Source of the DNA: Hyphomicrobiaceae bacterium | GTDB taxonomy: Bacteria; Pseudomonadota; Alphaproteobacteria; Rhizobiales; Hyphomicrobiaceae | Length of the DNA stretch: 64,000 nt | Reading direction: 5' to 3' | Assembly (NCBI GenBank): GCA_016793635.1 | Contig: JAEUMD010000011.1 | Coordinates: 469,070-533,069 of the forward strand | Shown: in pieces, positions 8,784-16,365 of the stretch | Numbering within the stretch: position 1 is the first letter of the stretch | Layout: each line of letters opens with the position of its first letter | Made by a program: the position numbers and the translations under genes | Notes under the pieces: model-generated | Databases searched by the model: none | Told to the model about the DNA's origin: nothing | Seen by the model: the letters and a program-made list of their open reading frames with translations, nothing else

Positions 8784-9689
8784 ATGTCCAACCAGCGCGT
8801 CACCCCGACCGCCGCCTCTCCGGCCGGCCGTCTCGCCGAAGTCCGCTCGTGGGGCTACCAGCTCCAGGACCTCGACATCGACGACGCCAGCGCCGCGCCG
8901 CTCGATCTCCTGGTGATCGATTACGCGCTCGACGGCAGCGAGGAAACCGCCCTTTCGCCTGCCGACCTTGAGCGCCTCAAACAACGCCGCGACGGCGGCG
9001 AGCGCCTCGTCTACGCGTACATCTCCGTCGGCGAAGCCGAGACGTATCGCTACTACTGGCGCGAGGAATGGAAGGATGCACCGCCATCCTGGCTGCTCTC
9101 CGAGAACCCGGACTGGCCCGGCAATCACATGGTCGCGTACTGGGACGAGGACTGGCAGGCGATCCTGTTCGGCGGCGCCGGTTGTTACATCGACCGAATC
9201 GCGGCGGCAGGCTTCGACGGCCTCTACCTCGACCGCTGCGACGTGCACGACGACATCGCCGCGCGCGAGAAGCGCGTCGCCAAGGCACGCGGCGACCTCG
9301 AAGGCGACATGACCGCGTTCATCACCCGCCTCAGCGCCTACGTCCGCCGCAACCACCCACGTCTCGGCATCATCATGCAGAACGCCGAACACCTGCTCGA
9401 GCATGCCGAGGTTCGCCACGCCATCGACGGCATCGCGAAGGAGGAACTGCTCTACGGCGAGTCGGGCGGCGCGCGACGCAATGCCAAGGCGACCATCGAG
9501 GAGAACCGCCGCAACCTCGACCGCATGAAGCGCGACGGCAAGGCGGTTCTGGCGGTCGAATACATCGATGATCCGACCAAGAGGCAACAGGCGATCGACG
9601 AGATCCAGGCCCTCGGCTACGTCGCCTACGTGTCGCGCCAGAACCGCGATCTCGCGACGCTGGAGACCGGCGCCGCGCCGATGGCCTGA
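8784..9689 (+). CDS. GH114/PelA-hydrolase-like glycosidase, copy 3 (no signal peptide)
   Basis: A 301-residue third paralogue starting MSNQRVTPTA. It keeps the barrel motifs SWGYQLQ (22-28), YISVGEAE (79-86), FDGLYLDRCD (144-153) and IMQNAEH (197-203). It has no hydrophobic N-terminal segment, so on sequence grounds it would stay in the cytoplasm unless exported by another route. It lies 98 bases after copy 2 and ends 13 bases before the convergent pelG stop codon. A 10-base-pair hairpin sits at the junction. A cytosolic member beside two exported ones is odd for an exopolysaccharide hydrolase. It might act on intracellular material or have lost its leader. Confidence 0.8.
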   Translation: MSNQRVTPTAASPAGRLAEVRSWGYQLQDLDIDDASAAPLDLLVIDYALDGSEETALSPADLERLKQRRDGGERLVYAYISVGEAETYRYYWREEWKDAPPSWLLSENPDWPGNHMVAYWDEDWQAILFGGAGCYIDRIAAAGFDGLYLDRCDVHDDIAAREKRVAKARGDLEGDMTAFITRLSAYVRRNHPRLGIIMQNAEHLLEHAEVRHAIDGIAKEELLYGESGGARRNAKATIEENRRNLDRMKRDGKAVLAVEYIDDPTKRQQAIDEIQALGYVAYVSRQNRDLATLETGAAPMA

Positions 9690-9694
9690 GGAGC

Positions 9695-9720
9695 CGGCGC
9701 CGTCACCGGCGACGGCGCCG
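9695..9720. terminator. Inverted repeat between convergent hydrolase copy 3 and pelG
   Basis: CGGCGCCGTC at 9695-9704 pairs perfectly with GACGGCGCCG at 9711-9720 around a 6-base loop. It sits between two convergent genes and reaches into the last codons of pelG, where it encodes an Arg run. No T-tract follows on either strand, so it is at best a weak or factor-assisted bidirectional terminator. Confidence 0.4.
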
Positions 9721-11124
9721 CCCGCTCTCGGCCGCGCGCACCGACGGGTTGTTGCCGAGGAAGGTGAGAAAATTCAGCCGTTCGAAGGTGCTGTCGGCGG
9801 CGATGTAGGCGGCAAGGCTCGCCAGCAGACAGGCGGCGAAATAGCCGACACCGAAGTACGTTTCGCCGAGCACGACGGTTGCCGCGGTGAAGCCGGCATT
9901 CATGGCGAAAAACGCGACCTGCAATGCGAGGTACAGGCGGCGGCGATCGAAGAACAACAGCATCGAGGTGGCGGCGATGAAGATGAACTGGAACACCGCG
10001 CCGAGCGCTCCATAGCGCAGGATCGCGATCTGCTGGTATTGCAGATTGAGACCATCGACGATCGCCGGCGCCGACAGGACCAGCACCGCGCAGACACCGA
10101 CCTGCATGACGGTGATGAGAACGAGTTGGTCGAGCGTATGGGCCGCGAGGCGCTCGCGGGAGCGCTCGATCTGCTGCAAGGTACCGTGCCCGTCGATGGT
10201 GCTGAAGTAGTGCTGGTAGCGCTCGAAGAAGGTCGTCTCGAGCTGCACCACGAACACCGCCAGAGCGGGAATGATGACGAGAGAGGCGATGAACATCGCA
10301 CTGTCGTAGAGCGGAGCATGGACGAGCCCGGCATCGACGCGCTCGCCCACGCTCGAGAACCAGAAGATCCACTTGTCGATCCAAACGCCAGCGGTGCCGG
10401 CGATCGCACCCAGCGCCAAGTGCGCATAGGACCTGAACCCCGAACGCAGGGCGCGAAGTCCTTCCAACGGGGCGCTGATCGGCCCTGGAAACGTCAGCAG
10501 AACACGTGATGTCAGCCCGACGAGCGTCAGCGCGAGGCCGCTGACGAAGCCCGCCACCATTCCCGCCGCTCCGAGATCCAGCACTGCGGCGGCAATCGCC
10601 GCCGCTACAGATCCCACGAGACCGATCAGAAACGAAAGCGTGACGCCGCGATAGTCGCGCACCGCGCCGCAGAAGCTGAGTGCCACCCAGATCAACGCGA
10701 CGGTGGTCGCCGCCGCCAGTAGCGCCGCGGCGACATCGAGCGGCAGCGCGAAATAAAGCGATAGCCCGATCGTTCCGACCGCGACGGCGACAAGCGCCAC
10801 CGCGAAGGCGGCGAACAGAATGCCGCGCACGCGCTCCGGCTTCTTGAGCCACAGCGCGTCCGCGACGAGGCGAGTCGCGACGATGGTGACGGGGGCGGTA
10901 AGGACGAGCGAAATCGCGAACGCATAGATGATCGCGGCGCGGAAGGTGGCGAGCATGGCGAGCCCCGCCACTTGCCCCGCGACCAGCGTTATGGCGGCCA
11001 GGCTGACGATGGTGAAGAGCCACGGACCAGCGGCGACAACCGCAGCGTGACCGAACGCGCCGACAATGCCGGTCAGGCTCTGTTGCGAGCTCATACGGCG
11101 GAGCTCGAAACCTATCCCAGCCAT
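9703..11124 (-). CDS. pelG: PelG, inner-membrane Pel polysaccharide exporter
   Basis: A 473-residue polytopic protein (about 12 membrane segments) starting MAGIGFELRRM, the typical PelG opening. PelG belongs to the polysaccharide transporter/MVF-like superfamily. It works with PelD, PelE and the glycosyltransferase PelF to move the nascent Pel chain across the inner membrane. Segments such as DKWIFWF near the middle and FFERYQHYFSTIDG in a cytoplasmic loop are typical of the family. The C-terminus ends in a run of Arg. The ATG at 11124 overlaps the end of pelF by 13 bases, which fixes it as the last gene of the operon. A longer upstream in-frame extension would run through pelF and is not credible. 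Confidence 0.93.
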   Translation of the reverse strand: MAGIGFELRRMSSQQSLTGIVGAFGHAAVVAAGPWLFTIVSLAAITLVAGQVAGLAMLATFRAAIIYAFAISLVLTAPVTIVATRLVADALWLKKPERVRGILFAAFAVALVAVAVGTIGLSLYFALPLDVAAALLAAATTVALIWVALSFCGAVRDYRGVTLSFLIGLVGSVAAAIAAAVLDLGAAGMVAGFVSGLALTLVGLTSRVLLTFPGPISAPLEGLRALRSGFRSYAHLALGAIAGTAGVWIDKWIFWFSSVGERVDAGLVHAPLYDSAMFIASLVIIPALAVFVVQLETTFFERYQHYFSTIDGHGTLQQIERSRERLAAHTLDQLVLITVMQVGVCAVLVLSAPAIVDGLNLQYQQIAILRYGALGAVFQFIFIAATSMLLFFDRRRLYLALQVAFFAMNAGFTAATVVLGETYFGVGYFAACLLASLAAYIAADSTFERLNFLTFLGNNPSVRAAESGRRRRR

Positions 11125-12683
11125 CGCCAGCCTCTCTTGCGCCCGGTGGGAACTTGCCGCCCGGGGCGAGCGATCAGGTCGGCGTAGAGCTCTGCGTAGG
11201 CGCCCGCGGCTTTCGCCGACGTGTAATGTGCCTCGACGCGCGCCTTGAGCGCCTCGCCCATCGCCTTGCGGCGCGGGGGATTCGTCAGCAGCGCGCCGAC
11301 AGCGGCCGCCACCTCGTGCGGCGCGACGAGCCCGGTGACCAAGCCGCCCGCACCGAGCCGTGGCATCTCGCCGTCGCGCCCTTCGATAATCTCTCGGCAC
11401 GAGCCGACGTTGGTCGCGACGAATGGCACGCCCGCGGCACCTGCCTCGAGCAATACGAGGGGTTGCGACTCGCTGAGGCTCGTAAGCACGGCGACGTGGA
11501 TTCGCGGGAAGTACTGCGCGACATCGACCGAACCGACGAATTCGACCGTCCCTTCGAGATCGAGGTTGCGGACCAGGTCGCGGCACTCGTTCGCATACGC
11601 TTCGTCCTCGTCGAGCGGGCCGAGCACCAGTGCACTGATGTCGGGGATGCGCTCCTTGAGCAGCTTCGCCGCGACGATATAGGTCTTCACGTCCTTGATC
11701 GGCACCACGCGGCCGATCAGCGCCATCGTCGGGCGTGCGTTGTCGCTCGCGCGCTCGAGACCGGCGAAGCGCCGCGTGTCGATGCCGTTGGCGATCACCC
11801 GGAGGCGAGCCGGATCGGCACCGAGCGCGCGCTCTGCGCGCTGGTTGTCTTCATACAGCGTGACGATGGTATCAGAAGCCTCGTAGCAGGTTCGCGCATA
11901 GGCTTCGAATGCACGCACCCACATGTCGCGCAGATCGACGCGATCGTCGTTCAGGTCGTGCCCCTTGTCGATGTTGTCGGCCACCCAGTCGGCCATCAGC
12001 AGCTCGATGCGCCGCTCGTTCGTGTAGATGCCGTGCTCCGTCAACACCGCCGGCCGGCCAGTCTCCAGCGCGGCACGCGCCGCGAGCAGTCCAGCGTAAC
12101 CCGTCGAGATGGTGTGATAGGCGCGCGCCTTCGGCAGCGGCGCCTCGGCCACTGCGAACAGGCCACCGAGCAACGCCCTCCAGGCCCAGAAATAGTGAAG
12201 GAACGACGATTGAGGCATGTCCGACGCGTACATGCGCTGGACAATCTCCCAGGCGACCGGCGAGTTGAACAATACCGACAGCGGCGCGGAGCGTGCCATT
12301 TCGGCCGCCTTGCGGCTGAACGCGCGCCACGGCTCGACACCGCCCTCGCTGGTAAGGCTGCTCAGCGTCGCGGCGAGCTCGTCGAGGCCGCGCGGCGCAG
12401 CGAGACGCAAACGCGGGCGCGCTCCGAAATCCTGCAGGTAGAGCGTCGAGAACGACTGCACGTTGGCCGGCAGCGCATAGCGCGGCTTGATGTCTGAGGG
12501 ACGCGGCCACAGCGAGACGACATGGAACGAGACGTGCGGCACGGACCGCATGAGCCAGTCGATCCAGCCCGAAACGCCACCCTGCACATACGGATAGCAG
12601 CCTTCGACGACGAGGCAGACATCGGCCTCGCCGGAGGGTGTGCTGCCCGTTGTCATGCGGTTGCTCGGAAAGGGGCGTGTCAT
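11112..12683 (-). CDS. pelF: PelF, GT4-family glycosyltransferase of Pel polymer synthesis
   Basis: A 523-residue cytosolic glycosyltransferase, close to the usual PelF length. The PelF N-terminal signature VVEGCYPYVQGGVSGW is at residues 25-40. The C-terminal GT4 half has GRVVPIKDVKTY (324-335) and the EX7E motif with E405 and E413, the positions known to be essential in Pseudomonas PelF (recalled, not checked). PelF is thought to use UDP-GalNAc/GlcNAc to build the chain and to dock on the PelDEG membrane complex. Its ATG overlaps the pelE stop as ATGA, and pelG starts inside its 3' end, so translation is coupled. Confidence 0.95.
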   Translation of the reverse strand: MTRPFPSNRMTTGSTPSGEADVCLVVEGCYPYVQGGVSGWIDWLMRSVPHVSFHVVSLWPRPSDIKPRYALPANVQSFSTLYLQDFGARPRLRLAAPRGLDELAATLSSLTSEGGVEPWRAFSRKAAEMARSAPLSVLFNSPVAWEIVQRMYASDMPQSSFLHYFWAWRALLGGLFAVAEAPLPKARAYHTISTGYAGLLAARAALETGRPAVLTEHGIYTNERRIELLMADWVADNIDKGHDLNDDRVDLRDMWVRAFEAYARTCYEASDTIVTLYEDNQRAERALGADPARLRVIANGIDTRRFAGLERASDNARPTMALIGRVVPIKDVKTYIVAAKLLKERIPDISALVLGPLDEDEAYANECRDLVRNLDLEGTVEFVGSVDVAQYFPRIHVAVLTSLSESQPLVLLEAGAAGVPFVATNVGSCREIIEGRDGEMPRLGAGGLVTGLVAPHEVAAAVGALLTNPPRRKAMGEALKARVEAHYTSAKAAGAYAELYADLIARPGRQVPTGRKRGWRWLG

Positions 12684-13717
12684 CGCGCGCCAACCTCCGC
12701 GTACGAGACAGGCGGCCCAACTTGGTGCAACCGGCGACGGCGAAGTCGCCCGAGCCCGTTGAGCGCCAGCCGGCGACGCAACCGCAACGCCCGGAGCCGC
12801 GACATCATGCGATGCTCGGCGAGCATGCGTTCATAAGTATCGATCGCCGTCGATGCGTCCACGGCCACGGGTATCGCGAACAGGTCTATCTCGCCGATCG
12901 CGCGTGTCACCGCGCGGCTGGCCCTGTCCTCGATCTCCTTGTCCAAGAGTCCGGAACGCGCCAACCGGTCGAGATCGCTTGCGGCTTCGAGCCGTTGTGC
13001 AACGTCGGGCGTCGCCTGCGCGAGCGCGATCAGTCGATCGGCTTCCGGCGCGAGCCGCGGCCTGACGTGTGCGGCGACGGCGGCGGCCTGCACCCGCACC
13101 ACCGGCTCCTCGCTCGCCAACGCTGCGACCAGCGTCGGCAAGTATCCCGGGTGGAACGAGCGCGCGACAAGGCCGAGCGCACGCTGGCGCGCGTCGAGAG
13201 GGCCGCCCTCCATCACCCCGACGAAAGACGACGGCGCGCCATGCGTGGTATCGATGACGCGGCCCGCGGCGACGCGCTCGGCAAGCCGTGTCTCCTCGTC
13301 CGTTCTCGTCGAGAGCGAGATGCGAGTGTACCAGTCTGCGAGCAGCGCGGATGGCAGTGACGGCCGCCGCAACCAGGTCATTGCCAATGCCGAGATCACA
13401 GCACCGACAGGACCGCTGGTCGCGACCGCCATCAACATGAGCAGCGGCGCGGTCCAGTCGCGCCGGCGGTGCCGGGTGACGTAGACGAGCGCGACGATGA
13501 CCGCGAGCACGATGACGTGGCCGATCAACACCGGCCAGAGCGGATGACCCCGCCAGACATACAGAAGCAATCCGGCTTCCGCTGCCGCAACGATGACGGC
13601 GAGAAGAACGTCCAAACCCGAGACAATGGCGGTGGGCGGGCGCGAGGCCCGATCAGGCACACCACACTCCGCGGTGAGTGCGGCATCGTCTCCCGTCAGG
13701 CGGACGGCGGCATGCAT
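12680..13717 (-). CDS. pelE: PelE-like inner-membrane protein
   Basis: A 345-residue protein between pelD and pelF, the normal pelE position. Three hydrophobic segments lie at about residues 32-55, 60-80 and 91-115. A cytoplasmic alpha-helical part follows with repeated Ala/Leu-rich helices (about 170-270) of HEAT or TPR character, matching the known PelE plan of membrane helices plus TPR-like tail. PelE bridges PelD and PelF/PelG in the synthase complex. The gene starts one base after the pelD stop and its stop overlaps pelF. Sequence similarity in this family is weak, so the call leans on order and topology. Confidence 0.78.
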   Translation of the reverse strand: MHAAVRLTGDDAALTAECGVPDRASRPPTAIVSGLDVLLAVIVAAAEAGLLLYVWRGHPLWPVLIGHVIVLAVIVALVYVTRHRRRDWTAPLLMLMAVATSGPVGAVISALAMTWLRRPSLPSALLADWYTRISLSTRTDEETRLAERVAAGRVIDTTHGAPSSFVGVMEGGPLDARQRALGLVARSFHPGYLPTLVAALASEEPVVRVQAAAVAAHVRPRLAPEADRLIALAQATPDVAQRLEAASDLDRLARSGLLDKEIEDRASRAVTRAIGEIDLFAIPVAVDASTAIDTYERMLAEHRMMSRLRALRLRRRLALNGLGRLRRRRLHQVGPPVSYAEVGAR

Positions 13718-13718
13718 C

Positions 13719-14870
13719 TCAACTCTCCGCCGTCTGCGGCACCGCTGCCGGGGCCAACACGCAAGCCAGTACAGGGCCGGCAGTGCGCTGCTCCGAGGAA
13801 CCTGTACTCGCAGCCTGGCCGAGAGCCGAACCGATCACCTCCGCGACCACCGAAAGCGCGTCGATGCCGCTCTTCGACAGCGCGGCCGGTGATGCGCCGT
13901 CGAGCGTGAGCAATCCGACGATCGCACCGGAAACGTCGCGCACCGGCACCGCAGCGAGCGCGACGCCGATCAGCATCCGCTCGCCATCGCGGTCGAGCGC
14001 CATCGCACGCTCGCCGCGGCCAACGACCGCGCGAACCAGCGGATGCGCAGCAGGAAGCGTTACCGTCGCAGCCAAATCGCCCTGCGCCGGATACGTGGCG
14101 ACACGCGACACACCGCCTGCAGTGGCGGCGAGGAACACCTCGGCACGAGCGCCGGGGAACACCGCCGGTATGAGTATGGCAAGCACCTCCGACAGCGACG
14201 GTGACGCGCCGCCGGCCGTCATCCGTGCATGAGCCACAGCCACCGCTGCTAGGCCGCGGAACGGTTCAGTGTCGCGCCGCGTCGCCAGTTCACGGTCGAG
14301 GATTTCGCAGCGTTGGCGCAACCCCGCGCAATGCGCCGCGAGATCCGCACGCTGGCTCGAAAGCGCCTCGTTGAGGCGATGCAGCTCTTGCTTCGCCGCA
14401 ATCTGGCGCATGCGGAACTGGCCGACCAGCAGCGCCATGGCGATCCACAGGATGGGTTCGCCCCAGACACGAAGGAAGTAGGCGAAGTGGTTTTCGCCGA
14501 TGCCTGGTTCGGGCAAACCCGCGAGCATCGTCGCCGCAATCGCCGCTCCGGCAGCGACGAGGCCGCTGACCGTGCCGTACTGGAGGCTCAAGAGGAGCAG
14601 GGGAATCCAGAAGGGATGCGGCTCGAAATCCAGGATGGCAAGTTGCGGCGCCAGCCAGTCGACGCCGTAGATGAACAGGAAAGCGGCGACCAGCTCGCCG
14701 ATGGCGGCAAGCGATGGCACGACCGGCAAGCCATCTTTGTCCCGCGGCTTGTCGCTGCGCGCCTCCGACTGGACAGGCTCCCGATCACTCACGACTACCG
14801 ACCCCAAATCCGCACAACGACGTACCCACGAGCCGCCTACAGGCTCATCCTCGCTTCTCGACTGCCGCAA
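13719..14870 (-). CDS. pelD: PelD-like GAF protein lacking the C-terminal GGDEF (c-di-GMP) domain
   Basis: A 383-residue protein with a PelD-like N-terminus of about four membrane segments (residues 47-155), a coiled helix (about 160-200) and a GAF domain (about 210-355). In Pseudomonas, PelD is about 455 residues and ends in a degenerate GGDEF domain whose RxxD site binds c-di-GMP and switches on Pel synthesis. Here only about 30 low-complexity residues follow the GAF domain, so that receptor part is missing. The most upstream start is a TTG at 14870, which overlaps pelB by 26 bases. A GTG at 14792 with GGGG 8 bases upstream is a good alternative. The assignment to PelD is supported by order and topology. 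Confidence 0.8.
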   Translation of the reverse strand: MRQSRSEDEPVGGSWVRRCADLGSVVVSDREPVQSEARSDKPRDKDGLPVVPSLAAIGELVAAFLFIYGVDWLAPQLAILDFEPHPFWIPLLLLSLQYGTVSGLVAAGAAIAATMLAGLPEPGIGENHFAYFLRVWGEPILWIAMALLVGQFRMRQIAAKQELHRLNEALSSQRADLAAHCAGLRQRCEILDRELATRRDTEPFRGLAAVAVAHARMTAGGASPSLSEVLAILIPAVFPGARAEVFLAATAGGVSRVATYPAQGDLAATVTLPAAHPLVRAVVGRGERAMALDRDGERMLIGVALAAVPVRDVSGAIVGLLTLDGASPAALSKSGIDALSVVAEVIGSALGQAASTGSSEQRTAGPVLACVLAPAAVPQTAES

Positions 14871-16365
14871 GCGGCCGCGCTACCGGCGCAGGGCGCGACG
14901 CCGCGCCACCCGACCGGTAAGCCGAATTCTTGACGTTGGCGGCCTTGCCACGCTTGCCTTGCGTCAGCTTTACGGCGTGGCTGCGCTTTGCTCCACCCGC
15001 AAGGCGCAACGATATGCGCCGCGTCCGCCGCTGTAGAATGCGCGGTTTGTCGTCGGGCAGCGACGCGGTGACGACGCCGAGCGAGCGCAACTTCGTATCC
15101 GCAGCCTGTGCTTCGCCACTGTCGCGCATAAGGCGTGCCCACAACGCCAGACGCCAGCGGCCGAGCGCATCGGCGGAGACGGTGTCGAGAAGCTCGCGGC
15201 TGCTCGACGTCGCGCCCCGATTGAATTCGATCATCGCCCCGAGCAGCGGATGGGCGGTGATCGTCTCGGATGCAATCTCGAGGCGCACGGTATCGAACTC
15301 GGCCCGTTTACCGGTGGCGGCCAGCGCTTCGGCAAGAGCCACGAGCTGCGGCTGGTGGAAGCGTGAGAGGCCCGTGCGCGTCGCCATTTCGAAGGCCAAT
15401 GACGGGTCTTCAGCGTCGAGCGCGAGGCGAATGGCCTTTTCCGCCAGCGCCCGGTCGCCATGATCGGCTTGCTCGAGCCAGCCGCGAAGATAGGCGCGTG
15501 CGGCGTTTGTCTGGTCCTGGTCGAGCAGCAGGTGCGCGACGCCGAGCGAGATGGCGTCGCCTGGCTTTCCGGCCTTGCGCGCGATCTCCATCGCCGGCGT
15601 GAAGGCCTGGCGGCGGCCGAGCAGATCTAGCGCCAGGAGCGCAAAACGGTCGTCCACGTGGCCGCCACTGGCCGGCGCAATCCAATGAAGCACGCGCTCG
15701 ACGATCTCGCGCGGCTCGCCGCCCTCGCTCAGCAGCGCCAGGAGCGTGAGCCGCTCGCGATCACCCTCGAGATGACCGACCTCGTCGACTTTGCGCAGGA
15801 GCGTTGTTGCCTGACGCAGATTGCCGTTGGCGGCCTCGAGCTCGGCTAAGCGTACGATGTCCTCGATGCGCCGGTAGCCCTTGTGGCGGCAACGCTCGAT
15901 CGCGTCGCGTTCACGCGCGAAATGGCCGATGAGCCGCAGTCCAGATACGAGCTCGCGGCAAACGGGCTCTGAGTAACGCCGTGTGAGCAGGCGGCTCAAC
16001 GACGACAGATAGGCCTCGGTGTCCTGGGTCTCCCGGTAGAACGTCACCAGACGGCGCTGCAAAACAAGATCGCCCGGTCGCGCGGCGGCGAGGCGCTCGA
16101 GCATCGTGCGTGCCTTGGGAAGCTGGCCGAAGTGCGCGTAGAGCTGCTCGAGCTGATAGAGCGTGCGCTGCGAACGGTCACCGGCGGCGAACCGCTGCTC
16201 GAGTAGCTTCAGAGCGCGCTCGTTGCTGCCGTCCCGCTCGAGCATCGCGACGCGTTCGGCATCGCCCGGCAGCAGCAGGACGCCGGCCACCGCGGCGCCG
16301 ATGAACAGCACCAGCATGACCAGCAGTTGCGGCTTCCAGCGTTGTCTGCGGCGGGGCTCAATCAC
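14845..16365 (-). CDS. PelB-like TPR protein, membrane-anchored, without outer-membrane barrel
   Basis: A 506-residue protein with one N-terminal membrane anchor (about residues 13-30) and then tandem tetratricopeptide-like helices over most of its length (about 45-430). A basic tail (about 450-506, many Lys/Arg) follows. In Pseudomonas, PelB is about 1,200 residues: periplasmic TPRs that bind PelA, followed by a 16-stranded outer-membrane barrel. The gene has the position of pelB, directly after pelA with an 8-base overlap, but only the TPR half is present. The GTG start at 16365 overlaps the pelA stop. It probably recruits the PelA deacetylase or guides polymer; the export pore must be elsewhere or different. 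Confidence 0.7.
   Translation of the reverse strand: MIEPRRRQRWKPQLLVMLVLFIGAAVAGVLLLPGDAERVAMLERDGSNERALKLLEQRFAAGDRSQRTLYQLEQLYAHFGQLPKARTMLERLAAARPGDLVLQRRLVTFYRETQDTEAYLSSLSRLLTRRYSEPVCRELVSGLRLIGHFARERDAIERCRHKGYRRIEDIVRLAELEAANGNLRQATTLLRKVDEVGHLEGDRERLTLLALLSEGGEPREIVERVLHWIAPASGGHVDDRFALLALDLLGRRQAFTPAMEIARKAGKPGDAISLGVAHLLLDQDQTNAARAYLRGWLEQADHGDRALAEKAIRLALDAEDPSLAFEMATRTGLSRFHQPQLVALAEALAATGKRAEFDTVRLEIASETITAHPLLGAMIEFNRGATSSSRELLDTVSADALGRWRLALWARLMRDSGEAQAADTKLRSLGVVTASLPDDKPRILQRRTRRISLRLAGGAKRSHAVKLTQGKRGKAANVKNSAYRSGGAASRPAPVARPLAAVEKRG

Noticed and set aside
9703-11586. A 627-residue version of PelG
   Set aside because: The extra N-terminus reads through pelF in another frame; the PelG family start MAGIGFELRR is at 11124.
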